In this document: positions 17,476 through 26,093 of the stretch, piece by piece
Position numbering within the stretch: the first letter of the stretch is position 1
Layout: each line of letters starts with the position of its first letter
Origin: Sva-07 sp963743825
GTDB lineage: Bacteria; Actinomycetota; Acidimicrobiia; Acidimicrobiales; Ilumatobacteraceae
Reading direction: 5' to 3'
Length of the DNA stretch: 64,000 nt
Assembly: GCA_963743825.1 (NCBI GenBank)
Contig: CAVURC010000011.1
Span: forward strand, 1 to 64,000
Notes under the pieces: model-generated
The model's input: the letters and a program-made list of their open reading frames with translations, nothing else
The model's database searches: none
Told to the model about the DNA's origin: nothing
Made by a program: the position numbers and the translations under genes

Positions 17476-18442
17476 ATGAACCTCTGCTCGTCACCTCGCC
17501 GCGACGCATCGCGTCCCATCACGGCATCGTCACCAACGGCGAGCTGATCGCCGATGGATACACGACCAACATGCTCCGCGATCCGTCGACCGAGGGCCTC
17601 CTCGTTCGCGTTCACGAGGCGTCTACCGCCTCGCCACGTCACCGGACACGTTCGAGAGCTCGCTGTGTTGCAGCGTGCCTCGCTGATCCGCGACGCTCGT
17701 CACCGGTCGTTGCGGCGGCTCGCCTCTGGGATTTCGTCATGTCTACGCCCCGACGTGAGCCGATCATGTCTGGTCGATCACGACGCACACCGATCACCAC
17801 CGGCGTCGTCTTGCGACGTTCCAACGGATCGACGCCACGACGACGATCGTGGCGCGAGCGACGGCATCCGTCGTCGCGAGCCCGCCGCGAGCCTGGTTCG
17901 ACTGTGCCCGCGACTCGACGACGAACGCTTCGAGCGCTCACCGAATGGGTGCTCGACCACCATGCACGACTCCAGACCCTCTGGCGATTGACGACGACGG
18001 ATCCGGACGCAAGGGTCGACCCGGCCTTGCGCGAGTGCAACCGGGTGATGTCCAGCCGAGCGATCTGGCAGAAGCCCGCCGGACTCCCGGACTGGAACTC
18101 CGCGTGCTGAATGCTCTCGAACGGAACGGGAATCGCCACTCGTCCGCCAGTACCCGATCAGGCTCCCGAACGGCTCACGATCCATGCCGATGGCGCCGAT
18201 CCGACGATCCGCTGGGCCTCGAGGTCGACCACGTCAGCTGGCACGGTGGCCGTCAGGAGGCGCAACAGGACAAGGCCCGCGATCGGGCCGCTCGTCGCAT
18301 CGACTGGCAGGTCGACCGCGTCACCGATCACGAACTCGACGACGACTTCGACGGCACGATCGACGACCTCGTCGACTCCACTCGCAACGCGAGTTCGCAA
18401 CCGTGCGAGCGGCCTGACCACGTCGTCGGGTCGTTCTCGTGA
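17476..18442 (+). pseudogene. AbiEi-antitoxin/DUF559 endonuclease-like gene broken in many places
   Basis: No single frame covers it, but fragments in order match one known architecture. First comes an AbiEi-type winged-helix N-terminus (I-A-S-H-H-G-I-V-T-N-G-E-L; L-L-V-R-V-H-E then, in another frame, G-V-Y-R-L-A-T-S-P-D-T-F-E). Then C-V-A-A-C-L-A-D-P, W-D-F and I-T-T-G-V-V-L-R-R-S-N appear. A C-terminal PD-(D/E)xK-like end follows (L-E-V-D-H-V-S-W-H-G-G-R; D-R-A-A-R-R-I-D-W-Q-V-D-R-V-T-D). At least five frame changes occur within about 950 bases, well above the surroundings. It is probably a decayed gene. Proteins of this type are often multicopy in actinobacteria and may be orphan antitoxin or nuclease genes. 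Confidence 0.6.
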
Positions 18443-18482
18443 ACTCGTGTCGGAACTATTCGCGCACGAGTTCACGAGAACG
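18432..18482. repeat. Dispersed palindrome, family A copy 1
   Basis: Perfect 18-bp arms (CGTTCTCGTGAACTCGTG and its complement) around a 15-base loop containing GGAACTATTCGCG. It ends nine bases before the acyl-CoA dehydrogenase stop and overlaps the end of the decayed gene. A second copy with 12-bp arms and the same GAACTATT core lies at 35115-35163. Confidence 0.8.
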
Positions 18483-18491
18483 GACTGGGGG

Positions 18492-19736
18492 TCAGGATTC
18501 GTCGGGGCCTTTGGGTTCCTTGGGGAGGCCGAGGACGCGCTCGCCGACGATGTTGCGCTGGATCTGGCTCGTGCCACCCCAGATCGTCTCCGAGCGCGAG
18601 AAGAAGAACGACGACATCATCGGGCTGACCGGATAGCCGTCGCGGCGCTTGTCGCGCGCCGCTCCCGGCCAACCGCCTGCTTCGGGTCCGGCGTCGATCA
18701 TCATCGCGTCGGCGCCGTAGATGTCGACCGCGAGTTCCATGGCGCGCTGGTGCATCTCGGACCAGAACATCTTGTTCGTCGCGCCGAGGGCGATCGTGCC
18801 CATGTCACTGTTCCCGCTCAGGGTCGCCGACAGGTTGCGCAGCCCGTTGACCCGCAGGATCTGGATCTTCGTGTAGTAGGCCATCAGGCGCTGACGGATC
18901 AGCGGATCGTCGATGACGCCCTTGTCGGTGGCCGCTTCGACCAACAGGCGGTACTCCTCGGCGAAGCGCCGGTACCCCGTCGTTGCGGATTGCCCACGTT
19001 CGAACGCCAACGTCGAGTTGGCCACCTTCCACCCGTTGTTCACACCACCGACGACTGCATCCTTGCGACAGCGAGCGTTGTCGAAGAACACCTCGCAGAA
19101 CTCGGCCGTGCCGTCGGGCTGCACGATGCCGCGCACCTCGATGCCCGGCTGACGCATCGGCACGAGCATGTACGAGATGCCTCCGTGCTTCTTGACGTCG
19201 GGATCGGTGCGGGTGAGCAGGAAGCAGTAGTCGGCGTGGTGGCCCCCGGTGGTCCACACCTTCTGGCCGTTGATGACCCACTCGTCGCCGTCGAGCACGG
19301 CGGTGGTCTTCAAGCTGGCGAGGTCGGAGCCGGAGTTCGGCTCCGAGAAGCCCTGGCACCACCGCGTCGTGCCGTTGAGGATGCCGGGCAGGAACTCCTT
19401 CTTCTGCTCCTCGGTCCCCCACTGCAGAATCGTCGGGCCGACGAGCGTGTCGCCGAAGAAGTCGCCACGCATCGGAGCTTTGGCGGTCGCGAACTCCTCG
19501 GACAGCACGACACCCTGCATCGTGGTGAGACCCTTGCCGCCGTATTCGGCGGGCCAGGTGGCGCAGATCCACCCACCCTCGAACAGCTTCTGGGGCCACT
19601 CCTCGTTGAACTGCTTGCGTTCGTCGTCGGTCATCTCGAACCCGTCGTCGAACCAACCATCGGGCAGGTTGTCGTTCAACCACGCCTTGATCTCGGTGCG
19701 GAATTCATCGGCTTCGGGGGGATAGGAGAGATCCAT
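18492..19736 (-). CDS. Acyl-CoA dehydrogenase
   Basis: FAD-dependent enzyme of 414 residues that introduces the alpha-beta double bond in an acyl-CoA and passes electrons to electron-transfer flavoprotein, encoded at 27-29 kb. Family landmarks: E-Y-G-G-K-G-L, F-S-E-P-N-S-G-S-D-L-A-S-L (acyl-CoA dehydrogenase signature), W-V-I-N-G-Q-K-V-W-T-T, and the C-terminal E-T-I-W-G-G-T-S-Q-I-Q-R-N-I-V-G-E-R-V-L-G-L-P. The latter resembles the FadE-type subgroup common in actinobacteria. It starts at ATG 19736 and is divergent from the amt gene. No other fatty-acid gene is adjacent, so chain length or substrate cannot be set; steroid or branched substrates are possible. Confidence 0.92.
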   Translation of the reverse strand: MDLSYPPEADEFRTEIKAWLNDNLPDGWFDDGFEMTDDERKQFNEEWPQKLFEGGWICATWPAEYGGKGLTTMQGVVLSEEFATAKAPMRGDFFGDTLVGPTILQWGTEEQKKEFLPGILNGTTRWCQGFSEPNSGSDLASLKTTAVLDGDEWVINGQKVWTTGGHHADYCFLLTRTDPDVKKHGGISYMLVPMRQPGIEVRGIVQPDGTAEFCEVFFDNARCRKDAVVGGVNNGWKVANSTLAFERGQSATTGYRRFAEEYRLLVEAATDKGVIDDPLIRQRLMAYYTKIQILRVNGLRNLSATLSGNSDMGTIALGATNKMFWSEMHQRAMELAVDIYGADAMMIDAGPEAGGWPGAARDKRRDGYPVSPMMSSFFFSRSETIWGGTSQIQRNIVGERVLGLPKEPKGPDES

Positions 19737-19929
19737 TCCCCCATTCTGCCAGCCGACTTGACCCGCGGGTCAAGTTTTCGCCCGCCCCGCCTTCGTCGCC
19801 ACCATTCACACGCAGGAAACAGTGCGGCGACAGAGGAGAAATCCAGTCGCTTTAGGTTGCGCTCGCAATCCGGGCGGCAACGGTGCCACTGGACGCGTGA
19901 ACCCATTCCCTATTCCATTGGAGGACACT

Positions 19930-21387
19930 GTGCCCAAACGTGCACGACGAATCATCACCGCCGCCGGCATCGGCCTTGCCGGCGCCGCGCTCTTGCCGAC
20001 CATCGCCTTCGCGCAGGAGGAGGTGGATCCCGTCGCGACGCTGGCACAGAACATCAACCTGCTGTGGGTCGTGATCGGCGCCATCCTGGTCATCTTCATG
20101 CAGGCCGGCTTCGCGCTCGTCGAAACCGGCTTCTGCCAGGCGAAGCACGCAGCCCACGTGGTGACCACCAACTTCGCCATCTTCGCCCTCGGCTTCATCG
20201 GCTTCTTCTTCATCGGATTCCCCCTGGCGTTCGGCGGCTTCAGCTACTCGGCGTTCGGCCTGACCGAACCGGTCGGTGGACCGCTGCTCGGCTCGGGGAG
20301 CTGGGTGTTCCTGTGGGAAGGCGGCTGGGCACTGAGCGGTGACCTGATCACACCGGCGCTCGTCGGCTTCTTCCTCTACATGGTGGCGTTCATGGACACC
20401 GTCGCCACGATCCCGACCGGATCGATGGCAGAGCGGTGGAAGTGGGGCAGCTTCGTGATCTGGGGCCTCTTCTGCGGCGCCCTGTTCTACCCGCTGTTCG
20501 CAGCGTGGACCTGGGGCGGCGGCTGGTTGTCACAGATCTGGGACACGATGAGCCTCGGCGCCGGTTACGTCGACTTCGCCGGATCCGGTGTCGTTCACGC
20601 AGTCGGCGGTGCTGCGGCTCTGGCAGGCGCCATCGTCGTGGGTCCTCGTGTCGGCAAGTTCTCCGCCGATGGCACCCCGCGGGGCATCCCCGGTCACCAC
20701 ATCCCGATGGCCATGCTCGGCACGTTCATCCTGCTGTTCGGCTGGTTCGGATTCAACGCCGCCTCGACGTTCGCCGCCACCGACGTGCAGTTCGCCGTCG
20801 TCGCGACGAACACTGCGATCGCCGGTGCCTTCGGCGCCGTCGCCGCCATGGCGTGGATCACGAAGCGGACCGGCAAGCCCGACCCGGGCATGATGGCCAA
20901 CGGCATGCTCGCCGGACTCGTCGCCATCACCGCAGCCTGTGCCTTCGTGGCCCCGTGGGCTGCGGCCGTCATCGGTCTGATCGCCGGCGTGCTGGTCATC
21001 GAGTCGGTGCTCTTCATCGAACGCAAGCTGAAGATCGACGACCCGGTGGGCGCCATCTCGGTGCACGGTGTGTGTGGCACCTTCGGGGTGCTCGCGGTGG
21101 GCATCTTCTCCAACGGCAGCTACGGCGCCGGCTGGAACCTGAGCGACAGCGAGGGCGTGGAAGGCATCATCAAGGGCGACTGGGGCCAGCTCGGCGCCCA
21201 GGCTCTCGGCGCCGTCGTCATCTGGACGGTCATCTTCGGCATCGCCTTCGGCTTCTTCAAGATCCAGGACAAGATCTCGAAGTCACGTGGCAAGGGCGGT
21301 ATCCGCTCGAAGGACGAGGACCAGATCACCGGCCTCGACATCCCCGAGATGGGCGTCGAGGCGTACCCGACGTTCGTGAAGACCTGA
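19930..21387 (+). CDS. amt: Ammonium transporter with signal peptide
   Basis: Ammonium channel of 485 residues. GTG 19930 follows a GGAGGA site at about 19919 and gives a signal peptide (R-R-I-I-T-A-A-G then L-P-T-I-A-F-A before Q-E-E), so I prefer it to the longer frame from 19822. About eleven membrane helices follow. The pore histidines are in G-V-V-H-A-V-G-G and I-S-V-H-G-V-C-G-T-F-G, and the N-terminal helix has A-G-F-A-L-V-E-T-G-F. The C-terminal cytoplasmic tail (about 50 residues) would bind the PII protein. glnK starts 29 bases later, the classic amt-glnK pair, normally induced under nitrogen limitation. Confidence 0.96.
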   Translation: MPKRARRIITAAGIGLAGAALLPTIAFAQEEVDPVATLAQNINLLWVVIGAILVIFMQAGFALVETGFCQAKHAAHVVTTNFAIFALGFIGFFFIGFPLAFGGFSYSAFGLTEPVGGPLLGSGSWVFLWEGGWALSGDLITPALVGFFLYMVAFMDTVATIPTGSMAERWKWGSFVIWGLFCGALFYPLFAAWTWGGGWLSQIWDTMSLGAGYVDFAGSGVVHAVGGAAALAGAIVVGPRVGKFSADGTPRGIPGHHIPMAMLGTFILLFGWFGFNAASTFAATDVQFAVVATNTAIAGAFGAVAAMAWITKRTGKPDPGMMANGMLAGLVAITAACAFVAPWAAAVIGLIAGVLVIESVLFIERKLKIDDPVGAISVHGVCGTFGVLAVGIFSNGSYGAGWNLSDSEGVEGIIKGDWGQLGAQALGAVVIWTVIFGIAFGFFKIQDKISKSRGKGGIRSKDEDQITGLDIPEMGVEAYPTFVKT

Positions 21388-21416
21388 GCAGGACGATCCA
21401 GGAACCAGGAGACATC

Positions 21417-21755
21417 ATGAAACTCGTGACAGCAATCATCAAGCCGTTCAAGTTGGACGACGTCAAGGACGCCCTCAAGGCCGCCGGGATCACCGGCATC
21501 ACGGTCGAGGAAGTTCGCGGCTTCGGACGCCAGGGCGGCCACACCGAGACCTACCGTGGATCGGAGTACAAGATCGACTTCGTTCCCAAGGTGAGCCTCA
21601 GCATCATCGTCGAAGACGACGCAGTGGACGGCGTCGTCGACACGATCGTGGCCTCGGCCGCGACCGGCAAGATCGGCGACGGCAAGATCTGGGTCTCTCC
21701 GGTGGAGCGGCTCGTGCGCATCCGCACCGGTGAGGAAGGAAGCGACGCGATCTAG
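21417..21755 (+). CDS. glnK: PII nitrogen regulatory protein
   Basis: Small trimeric signal protein of 112 residues that binds ATP/ADP and 2-oxoglutarate and blocks the ammonium channel when nitrogen is ample. M-K-L-V-T-A-I-I-K-P-F-K-L starts the fold. The T-loop carries Tyr51 (Y-R-G-S-E-Y), the residue adenylylated in actinobacteria or uridylylated in other bacteria. The C-terminal signature G-K-I-G-D-G-K-I-W-V and R-I-R-T-G-E are intact. A weak purine-rich site precedes ATG 21417. It follows amt by 29 bases and ends just before a pair of strong hairpins. No glnD-type gene follows. Confidence 0.97.
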   Translation: MKLVTAIIKPFKLDDVKDALKAAGITGITVEEVRGFGRQGGHTETYRGSEYKIDFVPKVSLSIIVEDDAVDGVVDTIVASAATGKIGDGKIWVSPVERLVRIRTGEEGSDAI

Positions 21756-21767
21756 CCGACCCTGATC

Positions 21768-21841
21768 GGGACGCACCGTTGCGTCCCGTTGCTCGATCCC
21801 CGAGCCTCCTTTGCGTCCTCAGAGGGTTGGCTCGGGGATCG
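21768..21841 (+). terminator. Double hairpin after amt-glnK
   Basis: Two perfect stem-loops follow the glnK stop: GGGACGCA/TGCGTCCC with a CCGT loop (21768-21787), then a 13-bp stem CGATCCCCGAGCC/GGCTCGGGGATCG with a 22-base loop (21794-21841). Neither is followed by a clear T run, as is common in high-GC actinobacteria. They probably separate glnK from the next gene. Confidence 0.6.
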
Positions 21842-21888
21842 GCGCGTCGGCACGCCCTCTCAGCACCGGCTCGCGTACAGTGACCGAG

Positions 21889-23097
21889 ATGACGACCGTG
21901 GACTCCCCCGCCGAAGCCGATGCACCGGCCACACCCGCGCAGGCCGGGCGGTGGACGGCGCAGTGGAAGGAGCTGTACGCCGAGGTCATCACGACCGGGC
22001 TGTGCACGGGTTGCGCGGGCTGCGTGGTCACCTGCCCGCACGACGTGATCGGCTACGAGCACGAAGAGGGCAAGTACATCCCGTTCCATCTGGAGGAGGA
22101 GCTCGGCCTCGACAACTGCATCCACGGCGAGAAGGGATGCACCACCTGCACCCGGGCGTGTCCACGTTTCCGGGCGTGGGAGCCCTCGGCCGACATGCAC
22201 CTGTTCGGCCGGGTCCGAGAGCCCGACGAGATGGCCGGCATCTGGCGCCAGCTCTACCTCACCCGCGCCAGCGACGACATGGTCCACAAGATGGGCCAGG
22301 ACGGCGGCCTCGTCTCGGCGATGCTGATCTGGCTGCGCGAACACGACTACATCGACGCCGCACTCGTCAGTGGCGTCGAGGACGACGACGCCTGGAAGGC
22401 CAAGCCCGCCGTCGTCGCGACCAAGGACGAGATCCTCGCCACCGCCGGCAGCCGCTACACGTACTGCGCGAACCCGCTCGCCCTGCCCGACGCGAAGGAG
22501 AAGGGCTACGAGCGCCTGGCACTGGTGGGCATGGGCTGCCAGACGTCGTCGCCGCCCACGATGTGGGATCGCAAGGCCGGCAAGGTGTCCAAGCCGTTCC
22601 TGTTCAACATCGGGCTGTTGTGTTCCAAGACGTTCGACGACGCCATCTTCACCGAACTGTTCGAGGCCAAGTACGGCCTCAAGAAGCAGGACATGGTGAA
22701 GATGAACATCAAGGGCGCGTTCCAGATCTGGATGAAGGACGGCTCGTACCACGAGATCGACCTCAAGGAATGCCACGGCTGGACCCGCAAGGGATGCACC
22801 AGCTGCCCCGATTTCGCCGCCGAACACGCCGACGTGTCGACGGGCGGCATCGGCGAGGACAACGACTGGACCCTCACCATCGTGCGCACCGAACTCGGCG
22901 AAGAAGTCATCGAGCGGATGATCGCCGACGGCTCCATCATCGCCAAGCCCGCCCAGAGCGACGAGACCGCCATGCGCCTGCTCCGCCTGCTGTCGATCGT
23001 CAGCCGCCGCCGCTGGCCCGAATTCGCCGACCGTGCCCCCGCCGTCGGCGTCCCACCACCCAAGAAGAAAGCCGCCGCCCCGGCCCCGACCCCCTGA
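21889..23097 (+). CDS. Coenzyme F420 hydrogenase/dehydrogenase beta subunit family (FrhB-like) Fe-S flavoprotein
   Basis: Protein of 402 residues. Near residue 40 a ferredoxin-like cluster motif C-T-G-C-A-G-C-V-V-T-C-P is followed by C-I-H-G-E-K-G-C-T-T-C-T-R-A-C-P. The FrhB/FdhB core then has G-Q-D-G-G-L-V-S-A, G-S-R-Y-T-Y-C, G-M-G-C-Q-T, F-N-I-G-L-L-C-S-K and the G-C-T-S-C-P-D-F cluster ligands. The tail is Lys/Ala/Pro-rich. Family members bind FAD and Fe-S and move electrons between F420 or ferredoxin and a partner. No hydrogenase or glutamate synthase subunit is adjacent, so the partner is unknown. ATG 21889 avoids running the coding region through the upstream hairpin. Two hairpins separate it from glnK. 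Confidence 0.85.
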   Translation: MTTVDSPAEADAPATPAQAGRWTAQWKELYAEVITTGLCTGCAGCVVTCPHDVIGYEHEEGKYIPFHLEEELGLDNCIHGEKGCTTCTRACPRFRAWEPSADMHLFGRVREPDEMAGIWRQLYLTRASDDMVHKMGQDGGLVSAMLIWLREHDYIDAALVSGVEDDDAWKAKPAVVATKDEILATAGSRYTYCANPLALPDAKEKGYERLALVGMGCQTSSPPTMWDRKAGKVSKPFLFNIGLLCSKTFDDAIFTELFEAKYGLKKQDMVKMNIKGAFQIWMKDGSYHEIDLKECHGWTRKGCTSCPDFAAEHADVSTGGIGEDNDWTLTIVRTELGEEVIERMIADGSIIAKPAQSDETAMRLLRLLSIVSRRRWPEFADRAPAVGVPPPKKKAAAPAPTP

Positions 23098-23100
23098 GCG

Positions 23101-23383
23101 TCAGCGGCAGGCGGCGAGATCGGCTTCGAACTTGACCAGTTCGGCGTCGGCGGCCTTGGCCTTCTCGGCGTTGTCACCGGCGGAGTCTTCGCCGAGTTGA
23201 TCGAGGTCGTAGTCGTCGATGACCCCGAGCATGCACTCCTGGATCTCCGGTTGCACCCTCGGTCTCGGTCTTCACGAGGTCCTCCGCAACCCGGGTCGGG
23301 CTCGGGTCGGACTCGCACGCCGACAACGTGAACACGCCGACAACAGCAGCGACGATGACGAGCGAACGGCGAGAGGTCTTCAC
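23101..23383 (-). CDS. Small secreted lipoprotein, frameshifted
   Basis: GTG 23383 starts a lipoprotein signal (V-G-V-F-T-L-S-A-C) with the acylated Cys at residue 23, followed by a short Asp/Pro/Thr linker. Near 23258 the coding character moves to another frame reading E-I-Q-E-C-M-L-G-V-I-D-D-Y-D-L and ending D-L-A-A-C-R at 23101. Joined length is about 93 residues with two Cys in the mature domain, perhaps a disulfide. The GTG overlaps the stop of the glycosylase gene (GTGA), so it is the second gene of that operon. I do not recognise the family; function unknown. Confidence 0.6.
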
Positions 23384-24054
23384 AGCGATTCAAGGCTACT
23401 GAGCACAACGGCGCGATGGAACACGGCGTCGAGCATCGGTTCGGTGAGACGCTTGGTGAACGTGTTCTGCTGGCTCGGATGGAACGAACAGATCAGCACT
23501 GGCCCACCGGGCACATCGACTTCGACGGCGTGGCCGAACTTCGGTCGGGGACGCACACCGAAGTGCGTGCACGCTGCCTGATATCCGAACTGACCGAGGC
23601 AGACCACCACACGCATCTGCGTGAGTGCAGCAAACTCACGGCGCAGGAACGGCGCACACGAGTCACGCTCGCCGGGCAGCGGTGCGTTGCCCGGCGGGGC
23701 ACACTTGACGGCCGCAGTCACCCACGCATCGCTGAGCTGCAATCCATCGTCGACCGACACCGACTCGGGCTGATTGGCCAGGCCGGCCCGATGCATGGCC
23801 CGGAACAACCAGTCGCCACTGCGGTCGCCGGTGAAGACCCGCCCGGTTCGGTTCGCGCCGTGGGCGGCCGGCGCCAGGCCGAGCACGACGATCCGGGCCT
23901 GCGGGTCGCCGAACCCCGCGACCGGTCGGCCCCAGTACGTCTCGTCGCGGTAGGCGGCACGCTTGTCGATGGCGACCGCTTCGCGCCACTCGACGAGCCG
24001 CGGGCACAACCTGCAGCCGACGACCTCGCTTTCGAGTCTGGCGAGCGGAGTCAC
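23380..24054 (-). CDS. udgB: Uracil-DNA glycosylase, family 5 (UdgB-like)
   Basis: DNA repair glycosylase of 224 residues. An N-terminal G-C-R-L-C-P-R and two later Cys would bind the 4Fe-4S cluster. Motif A is G-L-A-P-A-A-H-G-A-N-R-T-G-R-V-F, with Ala where family 4 has other catalytic residues, typical for family 5. The C-terminal motif is H-P-S-Q-Q-N-T-F-T. Such enzymes remove uracil and deaminated purines from DNA, which suits a high-GC genome. The GTG start at 24054 is 30 bases from the divergent phosphatase gene. Confidence 0.88.
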   Translation of the reverse strand: MTPLARLESEVVGCRLCPRLVEWREAVAIDKRAAYRDETYWGRPVAGFGDPQARIVVLGLAPAAHGANRTGRVFTGDRSGDWLFRAMHRAGLANQPESVSVDDGLQLSDAWVTAAVKCAPPGNAPLPGERDSCAPFLRREFAALTQMRVVVCLGQFGYQAACTHFGVRPRPKFGHAVEVDVPGGPVLICSFHPSQQNTFTKRLTEPMLDAVFHRAVVLSSLESL

Positions 24055-24083
24055 GGCCCTCGACAGTAGGTTGGAAAGCCTCC

Positions 24084-24767
24084 ATGGCCATCACGAAGCG
24101 ACCCTCTCCCCCGCGTCCTGCGACCAAGAAGTCCACGGGCCCCGCGTTCACGACGGTCCTGCTCGTTCGGCACGGCCAGACCCCGACGACCGGCAAGGTG
24201 CTCCCGGGCCGGGCCAAGGGTCTGCACCTGGCCGACGAGGGCCGACGGCAGGCCGACATCGCCGCGGCGCGCATCGCGGAGCTGAAACGGGTCGACGCGA
24301 TCTACAGCTCGCCGTTGGAACGAGCGAAGGAGACGGCCGCACCCATCGCCGCCGCCAGGGGCTTACGGACGCAGGTCGATCGCGGACTGTTCGAGTGCGA
24401 TTTCGGCGACTGGACCGGGGCCGAGTTGAAGAAGCTGATGAAGCTTCCCGAATGGCAGACCGTGCAGCGGGCACCGTCGGTGTTCCGATTCCCGAACGGT
24501 GAGAGCTTCACCGAGATGCAGACCCGGATGGTGTCGACACTCGACCGTCTGCGAGCCGCGCACCCGGGCGGCACGATCGTGTGTGTGTCGCATGCCGACA
24601 CGATCAAGGCCGCCGTTGCCCATGCGCTCGGAACCCACATCGACCTGTTCCAACGCATCGTCATCAGTCCGGCCTCCGTCACCGCCATCACCTGGGGGCC
24701 CGGCGGCCCGGCCGTGCTGGCCGTCAACTCGACCGGACGACCACTGACCGACCTGCAACCCTCCTGA
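24084..24767 (+). CDS. Histidine phosphatase (phosphoglycerate mutase-like) of the DUF3090 cluster
   Basis: Protein of 227 residues with the phosphohistidine motif L-V-R-H-G (H30) after a Lys/Pro-rich N-terminal extension, and the second catalytic His in V-S-H-A-D-T near residue 170. E-C-D-F-G-D-W-T-G provides the acidic catalytic segment. It resembles the MSMEG_4193-type subgroup, whose substrate is not established. DUF3090 follows after two bases and the kinase-like gene overlaps that one, a trio conserved in actinobacteria. The three probably act together on a small phosphorylated molecule or protein. That role is inference. Confidence 0.9.
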   Translation: MAITKRPSPPRPATKKSTGPAFTTVLLVRHGQTPTTGKVLPGRAKGLHLADEGRRQADIAAARIAELKRVDAIYSSPLERAKETAAPIAAARGLRTQVDRGLFECDFGDWTGAELKKLMKLPEWQTVQRAPSVFRFPNGESFTEMQTRMVSTLDRLRAAHPGGTIVCVSHADTIKAAVAHALGTHIDLFQRIVISPASVTAITWGPGGPAVLAVNSTGRPLTDLQPS

Positions 24768-24769
24768 GC

Positions 24770-25273
24770 ATGAGCGTCTTCTTCGAGTTCGACGACGTGG
24801 CGGCGTTCACGGTGGGTACGGTCGGTCGACCCGGCGAGCGCACGTTCCTGCTCCAGGCGCGCGCCGACGACCAGCGCGTCACCGTCAAGTGCGAGAAACA
24901 GCAGACGGCTGCCATCGTGCAGTACCTGCGCAAGGTGCTCGCCGATCTCCCACCGCCGGAGGATCGCCCGATGCCCGGTGCGCTCGAACTTCGCGATCCG
25001 CTGGATGCCGCGTTCGTCCTCGGACCGATCGGCCTCGGCTACGACCGCTCGAACGATCGCGTGCTGATCCAACTCGAGGAGATCGGCGAGGTCGACGACG
25101 AGGGCGAACCGCTCGACGAGGATCGTGGTCATGTGCGGCTCTACCTCAGCCGAGGCCAGGCCGCTGCGTTCTGCGACCATGCCGACAGCGTCGTCGAAGC
25201 CGGTCGGCCTCCGTGCCAGTGGTGCAGCTTCCCGATGGATCCCGACGGCCACGCCTGCCCACGGATGAACTGA
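24770..25273 (+). CDS. DUF3090 family protein
   Basis: Protein of 167 residues starting at ATG 24770, two bases after the phosphatase stop. It opens M-S-V-F-F-E-F-D-D-V and has the family features F-L-L-Q-A-R-A-D-D-Q-R-V-T-V-K-C-E-K-Q-Q and, at the C-terminus, C-Q-W-C-S-F-P-M-D-P-D-G-H-A-C-P-R-M-N, whose Cys/His residues look like a zinc site. Biochemical role unknown. Its stop shares a base with the next ATG (TGATG). The constant neighbours (phosphatase, PI3/4-kinase-like) suggest a shared pathway. Confidence 0.93.
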   Translation: MSVFFEFDDVAAFTVGTVGRPGERTFLLQARADDQRVTVKCEKQQTAAIVQYLRKVLADLPPPEDRPMPGALELRDPLDAAFVLGPIGLGYDRSNDRVLIQLEEIGEVDDEGEPLDEDRGHVRLYLSRGQAAAFCDHADSVVEAGRPPCQWCSFPMDPDGHACPRMN

Positions 25274-26085
25274 TGGCCACGACCGAGCCCGCCGACGAGT
25301 TCGACGACGAGTTCGACGACGACCCGGACGACGACGAGGAGCAGCAGCGGGGTGTCGAGCTGCGCGTCGACGACGTCGCCGATCCGATTCGACACCTGCT
25401 GCAGGGCGAGATCGAGGTCGAGGGCCGCATGCCCTACAGCAGCAACGCCACCTTCCTCGTGCACGTCACCCACGACGGGGCGAGTCATCCGGCCATCTAC
25501 AAACCGATGCGGGGCGAGCGCCCGCTGTGGGACTTCGAGCCCGGTCTCCACCGCCGTGAAGTGGCCACCTATCTCCTGAGCGAACACCTCGGATTGCACG
25601 TCGTGCCGCCGACGGTGTTGCGAGATGGACCGCTCGGCGAAGGGTCGGTGCAATGGTTCGTCACCGCCGACCACAGCCAGCACTACTTCACGATCCACGA
25701 GGCCCACCCCGAGGTCCACGACCAGTTACGGGCGATGGCGCTGCTCGACATCCTCGCCAACAACACCGACCGCAAGAGCGGACACGTCCTGTTGATCCCC
25801 GCCAGCGCTGGCCGGCCGGCCTCCGTGTGGGGCATCGACAACGGCTTGTGCTTCGCAGCGGACTACAAGCTGCGCACCGTGATCTGGGAGTTCGGCGACG
25901 AGCCGATCGACGACGATCTGCTCGAACGCGTCGGCCAACTGTGTGAGCGGGTACCGCTCGAGATCGCCACGCTGCTCGCCGACGACGAAGTCGAGGCGCT
26001 TGCGGGCCGCGCCGCCTGGTGCGTCAAACACCGTCGTTTCCCGACCGATCCGAGCGGCCGGCGCTATCCATGGCCGCTGGTCTGA
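25273..26085 (+). CDS. SCO1664-family protein with a PI3/4-kinase-like fold
   Basis: Protein of 270 residues. A very acidic Asp/Glu N-terminus (about residues 5-25) precedes a kinase-like domain with H-P-A-I-Y-K-P-M-R-G-E-R-P-L-W (candidate ATP-binding Lys), a catalytic-loop-like L-L-D-I-L-A-N-N-T-D-R-K-S-G-H and W-G-I-D-N-G-L-C-F as the metal-binding D-x-G-like segment. It ends R-R-Y-P-W-P-L-V. This is the third gene of the actinobacterial phosphatase/DUF3090/SCO1664 trio. A kinase paired with a phosphatase suggests a reversible phosphorylation step, but the substrate is unknown. Confidence 0.9.
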   Translation: MATTEPADEFDDEFDDDPDDDEEQQRGVELRVDDVADPIRHLLQGEIEVEGRMPYSSNATFLVHVTHDGASHPAIYKPMRGERPLWDFEPGLHRREVATYLLSEHLGLHVVPPTVLRDGPLGEGSVQWFVTADHSQHYFTIHEAHPEVHDQLRAMALLDILANNTDRKSGHVLLIPASAGRPASVWGIDNGLCFAADYKLRTVIWEFGDEPIDDDLLERVGQLCERVPLEIATLLADDEVEALAGRAAWCVKHRRFPTDPSGRRYPWPLV

Positions 26086-26093
26086 CCAACCAC

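Noticed and set aside
18111..20342. 743-residue plus-strand open frame
   Set aside because: It is antisense to the well-supported acyl-CoA dehydrogenase and runs into amt in the wrong frame; composition is Arg/His/Asp-rich as expected for a shadow in high-GC DNA.
21768..21841. Riboswitch upstream of the FrhB-like gene
   Set aside because: Two simple perfect hairpins without a conserved multi-helix core; better read as terminators after glnK.
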